Below, piece by piece: positions 13,901 to 28,900 of a stretch of DNA of 57,947 nucleotides. The position numbers and the translations under genes are program-made. How positions within the stretch are numbered: position 1 is the first letter of the stretch; every line of letters starts with the position of its first letter. Source of the stretch: Mesaphorura yosii (lineage: Eukaryota > Arthropoda > Collembola > Poduromorpha > Tullbergiidae); contig WIXG01000429.1 of assembly GCA_009869945.1 (NCBI GenBank), positions 1-57,947 on the forward strand. Direction: 5' to 3'. The notes beneath the pieces are model-generated. The model was not told where the DNA came from and did no database searches. It saw only the letters and a program-made list of their open reading frames with translations.

Positions 13901-16900
13901 TACATGAATAAATCTTATACCCTTATTACAAGCGAGGCAGGACGTTATAATTTGGAAATCTCGTTTAGGATATTACATATTTGCAGACAAATAGGCAGAA
14001 ATGTATACAGGTAGTCTATACAAATCATTTTCATTTTTCTCCAGATGAATACACCTTTTCTTTTCTTATGCTTTTCACCCTATCTCTCTTCTTGTACTAC
14101 ATCTTTATTTATGTACGTTCCAGCCTCACAGCGTAATTCTTCTTGAGTAGAAAGTGAAAGAAATGGGAGAGGAGAGAGACGGAAATGAAAAAGGATGAGG
14201 TAGGAGTTTCAAAAATGGGCTCTTTTTCCAGCTGTTGTAAGCATTCGGTTCAACAGTAGTAAACGTAAAGCTTAATAGAGTCTGATCGGGCCAGGTCTTG
14301 TCTGGCAGTCTGGCTGAGTTTGCTGTTCTGTTGCTACTTTGACTACTTTCCCGATTTTTACATTCCGCTCATGTACCAATCCTTCAATATTATATTTACT
14401 ATCGCAACAGTATTCTCATCACATCACAAATCCATCCAGACATCCACTCAACAGGCCGCAATACGGAAGAAAATCCAAAGTTACGAGGTGCTGTGCTGCC
14501 ACTGCATTGGTTCCATTGCATTTGGCGCTACGTCGTCAATTTGAATAGTCTGCATACTTGCTAATTTAATATACTTTCAGAATACGGAGTGTTCACTTTA
14601 CGAGCAGGCGTGCTAAATGTCCTTTTATGTGCTCGCATTATTCCAGAAGATGAACCAGAACTTTGAAGCAGGAAAATAATAGAATTGTCTTCATATTATT
14701 ACTTTGTCTCTGCGTTTGGAATTCCACATACTGTTCATGTCAGGAGGAAATTCATGTGCGCATTATTATTTGGTAGGATACACACAGAGAAAGTTATGAG
14801 ATTTGAAGATGCAAGAAAGTCTGAGAAAAGTTATCTAATTTATAAACGCATTATAACTTCACTTTACGTACAATGCCTTGCATGCTGAAAGAACATTGTG
14901 CATGTTCTTACACACTTTTTGATTTTATTATTATGCCCAAACTCATTCCTCCATTATTCTGATTCTTGGCTCGCACTATCTGTCGCTCGAATCGGCATGC
15001 GAAGCATTGCCGCCATCGCGTCTCGTCACAAGCTTATCGAGAACTTTCATTTGAAATTTAGGCGGAAGAGTCAGGCAGAAGAGATTGCAATGAAGAAAAT
15101 TCAATTTCTTTTTGTATTTTGAATCTTCTCTTCAAAATAATCAAGTTATTGATTTTTGCTCACGTCTTACATTTCTGTCTCTGCTCGACTCAATATAATA
15201 GACGCTGATTCACTGCTTGATTCTTAACTACGTGGGTTTTAACAGAGTCATTTCTTAAGGCGTGTAAGAGCACGGGAGAAAGCACGTACGACTGGGCCGT
15301 GGCACGATCAGAATGAGAAAATAATGATGACTCGACTGGAGAGTAAGCCTCCGACAGAAAAGGATTTTTGATAAAGCAGGCTTGAGTCTGAGACATGACG
15401 TGTAATAATGAAAATCATCCCAATAATAATGCCATGTACCGCGTTTCTCTCGTTGTACATGTCTGTTCAGCTTGTGCTGCCTGCCACGCAGTACGCAATA
15501 TATTTTTCTGGAGCTTTTTCACGAGTGTGGATGAATTGTAATCCGAGCATGATGCAACAAGTTTTTGAGAACTTTCACCCGTGTTTGAAGTGTGTACTTT
15601 ACCGCACGTGCGTTTTAGAAGGTCGCGAATAATTTGACCTTGCCAAGTCCATTAAAACTCTTTACTTAATTCAAATGAGGCAGGAAAGTCGAAGACGGTT
15701 TTCCGAGAATTATTTTGCTGGCTGCTTCATGCAAACTCCTTCCGCTTAGCTCTTAGCTTCGCGAATTGCAGCGAATGAAGCATGAAGCTGATAGAAAGAA
15801 TTATCGAGAAGAAACAAGGAAAAGGAAGTGAATAAAAGCCTGGAAAATACTCAAGGCTTAAAACGCGGCGTTACTCCGATGGTGATAAGTTCGGCACAGG
15901 CGAGGCTTCAGCTGTTACGGCAGGAAAGTCGGCGGAAATAAGCAGGCATTTACTATTTCTCTCCACACGCAGAGGAAATGGGTTTTTGGAAACTTGTTTG
16001 AGTACAAATGGCGGACCTTCACAAGAATGGCCCTCGAAGAATAAAATTCCATTGTGTAGTCGTGCTTTCATGCTGGACGCACAACAGCACTGCGCAAAGA
16101 ACATCGCATAAGTACAAGAAGCGTCCATTGTCTTGCCCGCAGAATGTCCTCAATTTATTGTGAAATGAGTTGAAAGAATTTTTCTGGAGCTTAGCAGACA
16201 ATGTCTTGCTTAACGTAAACAAAGACAGCCAATATTATTTTATAATTTTCTAGAATTTATAAAAGAACGCGAGACATTGAAGACTTTTAAGTAAAACTAA
16301 CGAGCCACGCTGTCCTCAGGCATAAAATTTTACAAATGCATTAAACTAACAACTTTTCGCTTTTCGCAATGTTTTTCGTGGACCGCGAAACAAATCTTGC
16401 ATTTGATGTTGAAGCACAAACAAAAACGCCTTCTCGGTGATGCGATGACGCTGCTGAGATTCTTTAACGCATATTTTTAAATCCGAGACTTTACGCGTAC
16501 CTTTTTAGCACCAAACCCACGTCTTCGTCAGATTTTATTATCCTCACCGCAGCGATGAAGCGTGCAGATTGTTCATTGAATGGGATGGATCAAAGAGAGT
16601 GAACGTTGGCGAATATTGTGGAAATAAGTGAGCCATCAGCCGGCAACTTCTCGGGAAATACAGAAAGCGTTTCCTCTTTCCGAGAAATGTCAAGGCATTC
16701 CTTTTGAGGAGTCACGGACTGTGAGCATGAATAACTTTCAGAACGGCGCGTTCGCTCTTGAGATGTCGTCCTTCATTCTGCTCGTTCGTTGAAATTCACT
16801 TTTGATGACTCAAGCAACTAAATATTCTTCTGAAAAGCGTATCTCAAGCTATTGACGGTATCTGCCAAATCCGTTACAAATTGCTCTGCCTCGATGGTGG

Positions 16901-19900
16901 TGACACGACGCGTTGCACTTGAATCTCAGGCTCTTATCCAATACGACGGCATATTTCCTGCATTCTGTCACTTGTCAGTGTCCACGTGTTTGAAGGAAGT
17001 CACACTTGATTTATGTCAAAGCGTGCAGCGTTGACGGTGACGACAATTTAAATATGAGCACTTCAGAGGCCTTCTTCATGCTCTGAATGTGAAGCAAATT
17101 TGCAAATAGCATCATGCATCAAGAGCAATGACGGTGAAGAGTTTCAACTTGTCACACGAGCGCAATGTATGTCAGCGATGTATCAGGATGAAGCAGTGTC
17201 AGGCATTCCAAGCCAAAAAGAGGGCCCGAAAAGGCGCGACGAAGTACTTGCAATCTGCAAATTCAAAGTGAAACATTTCTCAGCTCAAAGACTCATTTTC
17301 TGGATTGCATTAATGTAATATGCGAAATGGAACCGTAATGGATATTCTTGGATCCATGCCTCATGAATTAACTCATTATGGGACTTTCAAAGTGAAAAGG
17401 CAGGCGTACAATTTTACATTTCTTCAAAAAGTGGCAACGTAATTTGGTTTATGGAGAGTCGTGTGTCTCAGATGCGACTGCGAAGTTGATTCGCGATGAA
17501 AGCACTCACGACTCACAGTCACTGCCTACAGAAAATGAAACGCGAAATTGTTATTACGAAGGGCATCGCCTCCTGTTTTTTTATTTATCTGTTCTTTAAC
17601 CAAAAATGGAGGTAATAAAGAGTCTGCCTCGAAGTGCTCGTGCTCAAGGTAGTTAAGACGAGGAAACAAAGTAATAAGAATTCTCAACTTCCATTAGGAG
17701 GAGAACATTCAAATGTCAAAATATGCACCACAGTGCCTGTGTGTCTTTCTTGTTGACTACTTTTTTTGCATAATATGAAAAAATATATTACGCTGGCCGA
17801 ATGTGTCTAGCATTCTCCAGTACGAGTAGCTCTGGTTCGTGAAAATGCTGGGCTGAGAAAATGGGATCCGTGCGGAGTACAGATGAAGAGTCTACAAGCC
17901 AGAACACATGCAAGGAGAAATCCCATGAAATCCATTTGATCTTAATACCAGGAACGGTTCCTTCTCTGCCGTCCTCCTGAACCGCCAAATGATAAGAGTA
18001 TTCATTTGTTTGTAACCGTTCAGTGCGGATCTTCAAGAGCAGTTTCTTACCTTGTTGAAATTGCGGTCTCGCGCTGTCACGGTGCCCACCCTCAATTTCT
18101 TTTAGCGCGAGCATGCAAGTATCGGTGGTTGGACAGGAGCGACTTGAAAGTGTGTGAAATTTGCTGACAGAAAGAAAGATAAAAAGAAAGATAATTATAA
18201 TACGTTAGGTTTCAAGTTGACAACTCAGTATGAAAAATTAGATCTTTAATGCGCGCGACCGTTCACAGTCTGACACTGTGACTGTGAAGGTTCGTTTGCT
18301 CTTTCCAAGGATTATAGTCTCGTGGGACGCGATAAAGACGGAGTCTTTCCGGCTTAATTCTTATTGCACTGCCATAAATCTGCGCATTTCCATATTCCAG
18401 AAATGACTTTCATCTGCACATTTTCATGTACTGCCTGAGATTCGTGTTTCGCCTGTTAGATCATAGAACGAATTGAGGAAAAAGTTAATTCGAAATGTAA
18501 GATGATCGAAATCACGTCCTGGATCCTCCATAATTAAGAAAAGGCATTAAGCATGCAGGGGAATCAGGAATAAGATTAGTTGGAGATTAGGGGATGAAGC
18601 ATGTGAAATGAGTTCTGTAATCGAATTTTCATATTTCTAGCATTTCTGCATCCATACATCTTCCATTCCAAGTCTTTCGATTGTCCTGATTCGGAACTGA
18701 CGACATAAATTCAAATTCGTAAATGTCACCGAATATATTTCGTCTTGTACCTTTCGGGCGCGCAAGTGAGCTGCAAAAGCAACCCAACTGCCTTATACTT
18801 GTCACATAACCCGCCGCACTCGCGCCGTAGCGACTTGGCAAGACAATTTGACTCGATGTCATCCGTCTCTTTCCTTAATGCATACAATTTATCAAAGTCT
18901 TGCACATTTATCATAAACTTCAATCTCGGGTAAAATTACTAGCAGCCACTCGGCTCATAATGCGACGGGCGATCATATCACCGTGAAGGTTGTAATTTTA
19001 TGAAACTGGGTTGAGCATGATTAATACGGATAAGGACATGAATGCGACGAGTGAAAGGGAAAGGCGGTAGTCTCGCACTCGCGCTCACACATCATACATA
19101 ATGCAAGCGTTAAATCCGCATCGCGTCCGCGTCGTCTGTCATGCCCGTCGTGCTGTGAACGAACTCAAGAAATGAAGTTAAGATGTTGAGAGCATTCGGA
19201 CTGATGCTGGAAGCCAGAAAAGAAAATGTTATTATCTTTTTATTCAGTTTAGTTGTTGTCTGTTTCGGCACCACATATGTGACAAGACTTTACACTTCAA
19301 AAGGCCACCGACCGAAACGAAGAAACTCGCAACTCGCAGAGGCAAAAATAAATCGAATCTGAGAAGTGGGTAACAGAATGATGAAGTACCGCAAATGCGA
19401 ATGTGGTCCGCATGTGGACGACTTACTTTCAATTTCAACCGCAAACGCGTGAGCGTGACTGACCAGACAGCATCTGGCGATGTACATGTCGGGTGCGTTG
19501 TCTTCATTTTCTAGTTTGTCCTGCTTCTATTAATATCATAATTGGTAACAAGTCAGTTCCACAATTACTGGCAAAACAACTGGTGAATTACGTCTCGTGG
19601 CGTTTAATGAACTGCCAAGCAGTTCGACTGACTCGACTCGCGAAATTCAATCTTCGATCAATTATTAAGACAACTATCAATGCTGAAGAGACATGGTCAA
19701 CTTTGTTGTATTCGTTTGAAAGGGATCACGATCGCTTGATAATGAGACCACTTGCTGCTGGCTCTCATTTCATCTCTTTGCTGTGGAATTATTACATTCA
19801 TTTCAGTCACAGCTCAGTCCGCTTCACTTCAACTCATACTGTAGCAACCTAGTCAGACAGGACAAAACAACCTGTGGAATACCATGCACAATAATAGTTA

Positions 19901-22900
19901 AGAGAAAATGGAGTCTGGATGAAGAAGCACAGATTTATGACTGGAGGAAAGGAAAACGTTTAGATGGAGTAAGAGCAAACGTAAAAGGAGATGGTTGGAA
20001 TTTAAACTGGTCGAAAGCACGGAATAAGGTTTAGAATTTAGAATGCGGCCAGGTCTACTTTCTACCTGATGCGTTAGGACACTGCCTGATGTCTGAGAGG
20101 AAAGCAACTACTGCCTGGCTGGTCGTCCGCCGTAATAAAATCAAAACGTCTGCAGTATGCGCTCTAAAGGCATTGTACTCTAGAGAACAATTGAAATCTG
20201 GGCTTGCGGACAGAAATGTAATGCTGTATAAAATAATCGAGTCGCACTGCGCACGACATAGAGCGGAGTCTGGGACAAAATAATGCATTTCAGACATGCG
20301 GTGAGGATAAAAGTAATGTCCATGCAATGCGACCGTGTTTCGTCCGAAAATAGAACAAACCCGATGAAATACAGGAAAACGGTACTTTCCTAGACGAATC
20401 ATCGATTCATAGACGAAGTCAATTTTAACAGAAATCTCATAAAATGCTCAACGAAATTAAATGCCTGATTCAGACCAGCCTTATCTTCTAGCATTATTGC
20501 TATTTTAATGTCGTTCGAGACATTTTTGCGGTAGTCTTAAAACTTTGGCTATTACTTAGCGTAGCCTGAAGTATTAAAAAGACAAACTCCAACAAGATTT
20601 TCAGCTATAAAACGGGAATGACTTAAAAGCTATAAAGAAAATCGGAATTAGAAACAACAATAGTGGGGTGTACAACGGGTCCAAAGAATGCTGCTCGTGT
20701 CGTGCAATTAACGACGCTTGACGCACCATGTACCATTACCCTCGTTAAGCGCCGAACGAATCAAAGGTCAAGGAAAGCAATCTGGTCCAAACGGAAAAGC
20801 AATAAAAGTGAAAGATTTAGGTTCCTATTTTCCTTTTATTCGACACGCCCTCATCAATAAAAGAGAAGCTCTGCCCATTGAAACCTTTCATTCTCTCTGT
20901 CCAGTTTATATTTGCCTCCGAAATGGAATCCTTTGTAGTCCCGTTGCAGCTTGGTGGTTCTGACCGTGAAAATAATCACCGTCACGAGCACACGTTCTAT
21001 ATTGGTTTAATTTATCTTTGTGCCGTGCGATTGCGAGCACAGCACTAAAGTGCAGCATTATTCCTGCTACAGGGCGGCACGATTAATGAACTGAAGCTAA
21101 GAGCAAATCAAGTGAGATAAAATGCTTACGTGTATAAATCCTGCTCCCGATGTGTTAAGATAGATTTATCATTTCAGTCCCATCATCCCGTATTACCACG
21201 TACTCTGCTCCTGTTCCCTGCCCTGTGGCTGACGAAAGAGGCGATAAGCTTTATTAATGTATTCGAGATCGCGGATCGCTGGCTTTCGCACAATTCACGA
21301 TCACGAATGTACGCGCTCGTGCTCGAATGCGTTGTGATGCGGTGCTTCGTCTAATTCGCAGACCAACAATTATAAATTTCCCTTGACACAATTCGCGCCT
21401 CGCGTCGCGTCGAGACGAGGTGAGGCGTCGTCGCCTACCGTTTGAACTAGAACGACATGACAGTTTTCGATTCGAATTCAGGTTAAGCCGGTGAAATTCC
21501 AGAATTTATTGCATGGCACCTATAAGACTGACTGAGACGAGGACGTGACAAGAGGCTTCACATTATGATATTATTAATTCTAGTGAAAATCAGACGCTCT
21601 TCGCTCGAATGGAGAAAGTGCGAATGGCGAATGCGAATCAAAGGCTTATTAATATCGTGGAATTTTCATTTCAAGAGAAATAAGCCCTTTGCCTTTGCTT
21701 TTTATGTGAAATACTAGATACTAGGTAATAAAAGCAAAAGTTGCATAGTCTCAGCAAAAGTATGCAGGTTCTCGCTTCACTGACGGAAAGATGAAATTCA
21801 TGTACTGTAATATTTCAAATTATTTTCACTCTTATGAATTTTCATTATAAATATAAATTCACCCTTTAGATCAATTTTGTTTTTACAAGTATTGCTTCAG
21901 ATCGCATACTCAGAGACATGAAAGTCTTCGAAAATATTTTAAATGGGTTTTCATGTATGGACTTCTAAGCCCGTTCTTACAGCTGTTAGCCAATCGCTTT
22001 TGAGGCTTACTTTTTATGATGTACATCAATAATGGCTGAATATTTGGTTCATAAAAACAAAAAATGAAGTTGCGGGTTTGCCCGGGGTGTCGTAATGCAG
22101 TGCAAAGCACATACAGTATAAAAGGTTTTCATCGTGGGAGACTCATTACTTTGTAAGTTTGAGAGCAAAAATGTATGGAATTCATGCGAAGTAAATAACT
22201 AGAGTAATTAACTAAACTAGACACTTGAATTGATGTAAAACTGCAGTACATCCCCGATATCTAAATCGGATTCTCGACTCACTGCACTCTGACGGCCTGA
22301 ACTCCTGCAAAGAGAATCCATCAAAATCCTGCCGTGATACGCGGAACAGAACTTTGTACTTTGTTCGACTACTGCAACTCATTCATTAAACCATAATAAT
22401 GATGTTGTAAAGTATAGTTCCAGACACTGGCCTAATTTAAATAGAGTGAAAGCATTAAGAGAATGTAATTAACAACTCGTGTCGATAATGTTGGCCGTCA
22501 TTCTGTGGATTAAGTTAGCCTAGTTAGCTAGACCAACTTTGACATTTCTCGAGTCTCATAGACTTATCGGATTTCGGAACACGGAATTCACGACTCAACC
22601 CTGAGTGATTCTGTGGATTCTATTATTGCCTTCCTCGTGCCCGATTCTGTAAACATTTTCTTCCCACTCTAACCACCGTTAAGCTCACCATTCAGGCGTT
22701 TGAAATCCTGCTGGCTTTGAAAAGCTGTTGAAGCCTGAAGCACGTAAGCGGAGGGAACGTGATGAAATATGATCTTTTGTTTATTGTCGAATGAGGCTCA
22801 GTGCCAGGCCAGGGAAGTTTAGTCCACAAGAAGCTTTCGAGTTGGAAAGAAAGTAAATTAACACAATTAAAAATTTTTGAATTAAAACTGTCGAGAGAGA

Positions 22901-25900
22901 GGCAGCGAAAAAACAGACTGGGAGTCGAATTCGCGTGAAAAACGACGTGTAATTTAATATTCAAGACTCGGTGTTCTCGGGTATCATGCATGCATCTCCA
23001 TCCAAGCAAACAGCTTATTATTTGTTCAAGGCCGCCCCATGAAAGGCGCAGGAGAAAGTTTGAGTTTACAATAAATCAGACTCGAGAGGAGACTCCAATT
23101 TCCTCTCGCTGATTATTTGGAACTCACTTTCAGTGTCTACACGGGGGGAAATTCTGACTAATTATTTTGACAGCGTTTCCTTTCATCATTTCTTTGTGTA
23201 CTCAGGAGGCTGCCCATCTCAAGCCAAGCGCTAAACCTTTGATGCCAGTTCTACCTTTATCGTTTCGCGGAATAGCAAAATCTCAAAAAGGAACTTTGGT
23301 CCTTCTTTTGTCTATTTTATTTGATCCTTTCATTTTGTTTGTTTTATTCACGATTGGGTCCGCTTCCTTTGCGGGTCTGAAGAGTAAATGAAACGAAGGT
23401 GCACGTACTGGCTTTATTTTAATTAATAAGCGTCTGGGTCGAAATGAATGAGCTCTCTCGACTTAACTTTCAAAGCGCGTTCATCATTCATATTTCCGAA
23501 ATTAATTCTTTCATGCGCCTTTACTTTTTATGACAGTTTAGAAAATTGTGACGAAAATCGAAAGTTGATGTCAAAGTTTGCATTTAATGACATTTCATTT
23601 AGAAAGTGTGCCCTCATCCTCGTCATTTCTTGATTTCGAATAGAGCATAAAGCCCAAAGAAAAGATAATGAAATTATTCAAACTGAAGTTTAGAATTGCA
23701 TTATGCCTGGTGTCATCTTCTTAGAACTCGTCTTCTATTCCCAGCTACAAGGAAATAATACAGTCTCAAGTTACCATGCGCGTTTTGTGTTGGCTAATGC
23801 GAAAGTCTAATCTCAAATGCTATATTTTGCTCTTTTTCATGTGTAAACAAGCAGATGCGAATGGAAACTTGGACCCCGAGGCACCTCCACCGACCGAAGC
23901 CAACTACGCCAGACGCCGTAGTCGCGCTGTTCTCTACCAACTTTCTGGACATTACACAAAAGACAGAAGAAAATCTAAGCTGAAAATCAATAATGTGAGC
24001 ACACCTTTCCTATTTCTATGATGCGAGTTACGGTTTTGAGGAAGGTGAAAATGGTGATGGGTAGACAAGGCAGATTCGTATGACGAAGCAGAAGCGGCAG
24101 AGGAGAAAGCAGTAAAGCAGGGTTGACATTTTAAAGTCCCTCGAGAGTCTCTGGGCTTCCTCTATTGACACGGCAAATATATTTATGTATGATCCATATG
24201 TGTGATCCACATAATCTTCTGCGTGCAATAACACAATTAGTTGCTCACTTGTTCATCTTGAAAGTAGAGCAACACCTTTCTCTGCGGGTATCGGATCTTG
24301 ATGCGCAGGAAGCTTGCGTGAGGGAACATGTCTTTGAAAATTCAACGGAGCGTGGGACATTTCAGAATGATTGTCAAAAACAACATTAATGTGTCAATGT
24401 CATTTGAAATGGCAACTTCGGCCGTTTTTTCTATCTTTCCTCATACGTGCATATTACAAACTGAGGACCTTACGAGTTTTACTTTATTTCCAGACGCTCC
24501 TGCAACACACGGAGGCACCGCTTCCCGAGTACAAAACAGCAGCCATTGAGAAGTCGAGATTCATACTTTCGCATTACGGAATATTTAAAAGCTGTTGGGA
24601 TTGGTTAATTTTGGTCGCCACGTTCTACGTTGCTGTCGTGGTTCCTTACAACGCGGCGTTTCCAACGGATGATCGGTCGTCGTTCCCCGCTGACGTGGTC
24701 GTGGAACTACTTTTTATTATTGGTAAGTCATCACCTGCTGACTTGAAACGCCAACTGTATGTCCAAGCCATTTCGAAGAGTAGAATCGATTATTGATATT
24801 TCTGGACCTGAAGTGCTAATTAGTGCCTTCGCAAGTAATTACACAATTACTGACAGCAAGGGAAAGTTGAAGAAAAATACAAATATTGGTTCTAATAGTG
24901 AATGGAACAAAAACGGGTTACAGTACTATTTGAAAATATGACTATTGATCCTACATCTGTCAATAACGACCTTTTCATATTCTAGATATCACTCTTCATT
25001 TTCGCACGACATTTGTGAATCGCAAGGGAGAAGTTGTGTCCAATCCGAAGGTGATTGCGCTGAATTACCTGAAAGGCTGGTTCCTTCTCGACCTTTTGGC
25101 AGCTCTCCCGTTCGACTTACTCTACGCGGCTAATATTCTCTCCGACCGAACTTTTTCTGGGGTAAGATTATGAGGGCATATTTCTCTTTCTGACTCCTCA
25201 CATTTTGCCATTTTCTTTTCTTTCTATTCTGTTTTCCCGTTTCTGACATTCCAAACGAACCTGAATTGAATCATGTATTGATTTACGACGTCGTGAGGTT
25301 GGTTTCTGGTTTCGGCAGAGGAAATAAATACAAATTCCAAATTCAGTTTACACCTCTTTCATCGTTCTGCAGCCTCTCGGTTGAAATGTTTACCTTCATG
25401 GTTGAGAAACTGGCAAAGAACTCAGGGAACTTGATTTCGTGTGTCTGTCTGACTGAATGACCCAGCAAATTCACAATTCCACGATTTTCAGAGTTCCATT
25501 AAATTCACAAACATGCTTTGGTTTTGATGAGCGCTCAAATTGCATTTCCTGAGAGTCCACTTTGAGGACTGAACCGGACTAAAATGCAATCAACCAATAC
25601 CAATAACTGAATTTTCCAATCAAGTCCTGAAGATGTCCACTGGAGCTTCGCTTAAAATTCTTCAAATAAAATTTCTCTTCCTGCTGTCTTGTTGTTGACG
25701 AAATCCGATCTCAAGATTCATTTCTGGAGTAAACATATCTTGAACCACATTTTGCAGGACGTGGCTCAAATTCATCTGTTGAAATTAACCAGACTGGTTC
25801 GTCTCGCTCGGCTGTTACAAAAAATGGACAGATATTCGCAGTTCTCCGCCGCTATATTGACGCTTCTGATGCTTTGCTTCACTCTTGCCGCTCATTGGCT

Positions 25901-28900
25901 GGCGTGCATCTGGTACGCAATTGCGACACAAGAGCAGAAAATACATGGGGCACATTGGACGTCAGGTGAGTTGAACTACCTTAAACGCAACTAATTTTGC
26001 ACTTTATGTAACTTGTGTACGTGCGCTGATTTAATTCATCATTTATGCATTGCTAATTGACCAGGTTGGCTGCATGGGCTCGCAGATCGTTTGAACGTGA
26101 CGGTGGGTGATATCACCATCGCTGAGAAATATGTCACGGCGCTTTACTTCACTTGCACGAGTTTAACATCGGTTGGATTTGGCAATGTGAGCGCCAACAC
26201 GCTGTCAGAGAAAGTATTCAGCATTTGTACAATGCTGGTTGGAGGTAAGGCTGGGCTGATGAGGTCCTTGAATGCGATACGGCACGTGGCGAATCTGCTT
26301 GAGAATTTCATAACATCAAGCTGAGCTGTTAGTGACAAGGGAAACTCTCGAAGCTCCAATTAAGTACCTGATCGGATTCTCCAATTCGCTCTGTCAATTT
26401 CAGATTTTTCATTGCTACTAGGAATTGGAATTTCTTGTGAAGTCATTAATTAGATGTGCTAAGATGTCGAAATTACATATACGACGAAATACAATAAGTA
26501 GCAACGTGAAAAGGCACGCTTTCCGATGCCACCGTCATAAAAGTTTTGCCAATTTGTAGAGTCAAGATTTTCGCATGAATAAGAAATGGAGTCAATTTAC
26601 AATATTTCTCATTTTCCGTCTTGAGTTTGCCGTCAGTCTTGACTTCACAATAAAAACGTATTAGTCATATTTCGTACTTAATATTTCATGTTCTTTTCTA
26701 ACCAAATCACCTTGAAATTCCAAAGTGTGCTGTAAAGTGAAGAGGGAACGGCACAGAAAAGTCAGCGTGATGATTGATTATCACACATTCATTCGTCCCG
26801 ACATTCAATAAATAATGAAAACAGGAAAAACACCATTCAAACTTACATGCACATAACTAGCGTGGAATAAATGCCTCGTATTACGAATCAATTTTCCAAA
26901 TTGTGAAAGCCTTTTTCATTTTCTTCTTAGCTCTGATGCACGCGATGGTGTTTGGTAATGTCACAGCTATTGTCCAGAGAATGTACTCCAGACGAAGCCA
27001 TTTTCAATCAAAATGGAGGGATTTGAAAGGTACGCATTGCCCAGTGGCCTAAATGGAATGGGCAAAGTCCGCTAGATTTACAACGCAACGCCTAAACGAG
27101 CACCTTGAGACGCTAACCGCATATTTATTAATGCATTTCTTTGTCGCCCGTGTTTAGATTTCCTGAAACTGCACCAGATTCCATCCGAGCTGAAGCAGCG
27201 TGTGGAAGATTACTTTCAGACAATGTGGGCACTCAACCATGGCGTGGATCCTCACGAGGTTTGCTTAAAAAGATGTTATTCTAATTTAATTACTTTACTT
27301 TCCGGACAAATACGGCTCTCTGGCACTGCTGTAAGCTGAATTAGAAAGGTGATTAACCTACTGCGACTGAAAAGAAGTTGCCAGCTTTGAGGCTGCGACT
27401 GCGAAGGCGAGCAAGTGATTATTTGCATATCCTTGAAGGAAATGACCCCCACTCCATTGGATTGTACGGTGCTGTTTGTTTAATTAAAATATCGTATTTC
27501 CGGATTTTAATTAGAAATTCATCCGGTGAAAATTATTCCGATTTCCATTAAGGGTTTTGTCCTTGTCGGGTTAAAGAACTGCTAATGGCCATGCCGCACG
27601 AACACGAGGATGAAATGGACATTTTACCACATAATCTTGCATTTACTTAATTTTGTTAATTCCGAAGTGAACTCGCGTGGACATACTCTAATTAAGTTTG
27701 TTGCTGAAAGCTTCGGAAAGCTGAAAGCACATCCTCGCATTTGTTTGGCATCAAACTTTTAATGTACATTTTATGTTTCTGTCAGTGTGGTTTGCAATAA
27801 TGAATCTGCGAGTAATTCAAGTTGAAGCAAGTTGTGTTAATGCTTTCATGGCTTGTTTTACAGACCCTGAAGGAATTCCCAGAAGAGCTGCGTGGCGATG
27901 TGTCGATGCATCTGAACCGAGAGATTCTCCAATTACCAATCTTCGAACCTTCCCCGCAGGGATGCTTAAAACTTTTATCCCTGCACATCCGAAGCAATTT
28001 CTGTGCTCCAGGTGAATACCTTGTCCACAAAGGAGACGCTCTCAACTACATTTACTATCTCAGCAACGGAAGCATGGAAGTCGTACAGTGCTCGATGGTC
28101 GTGGCAATCTTAGGTAAGAGTTTACCGATAACAAATATTTACTTTTGCTAAAATTAACAGATAAACTAATTAATTTGGAAATGCGATGCTACTATTCCTG
28201 GTTAAACATTCAACTCAGAAATGCAATCTTGCTCGGCTAATCAGAACCTTCTAATCTTGTGTATTGCATATTCATTAGGCAAAGGCGATCTGGTCGGGTG
28301 TGATATTTCGCAGCAGCTAGCTCACGGTTGTGATAACATGGTGGTCAAATCGAGTTGTGATGTTCGGGCTCTCACGTACTGTGATCTCAAATGTATTCAT
28401 ATCCCTGGTCTTATTGAAGTTCTTCGACTCTACCCCGAATTTCAAGCGGAATTTGACCATGACATTCTCCACGATTTAACTTACAATCTACGAGAAGGGT
28501 ACAATAGTATGATTACGATCGCGTTTGAATGACTAAAAGATGCTCCTCTGTGTTGACTTGAATTGCGATTTTGATTCTCAGATATGAGGCTGACCAGGAA
28601 AATGAAAACGGCTCTGAAATTGGACTCGGCGGACAGCCAACTCTGACTTTGCCGTCAATTAGTGAAGACGACGAAGTTGACGAAGACGACGATGACGGAC
28701 AACGTTTATTAACCACAAGGTACGATATTTAACACTTCTGTGACTATTTCAACGAGATTCAAGCGACGAACTTAATCATTCATTTCACAATGCAGATCTG
28801 ATGACAGCAGGTCTTTCAGCAGCAAGTCGCCATTGCTGTCGCGTGATAATGGAATCAGCAAGCGGTCACTGTCCGAATCCGGGGACAACGGATCGACAAC

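Larger units (their letters stand above)
2301..23854 (+). other. Giant Elk intron (21.5 kb), no nested gene recognised
   Basis: The donor (CAG|GTAATC at 2301) and acceptor (AACAAGCAG at 23854) are both phase 1 and join the PAS exon to the exon that begins [13 protein letters not shown] read both strands for nested genes, tRNAs and obvious transposon coding sequence and recognised none. The open frames inside, the longest 124 codons, have no family resemblance and no coherent splice partners. There are short purine-rich tracts (for example near 5300-5330) and a hairpin plus palindrome near 3359-3438. An intron this long in an ion-channel gene commonly holds enhancers, but nothing here proves it. 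Confidence 0.75.

Noticed and set aside
18165..18195. AGAAAGAAAGATAAAAAG purine tract as a microsatellite
   Set aside because: Too short and irregular to call a tandem repeat.
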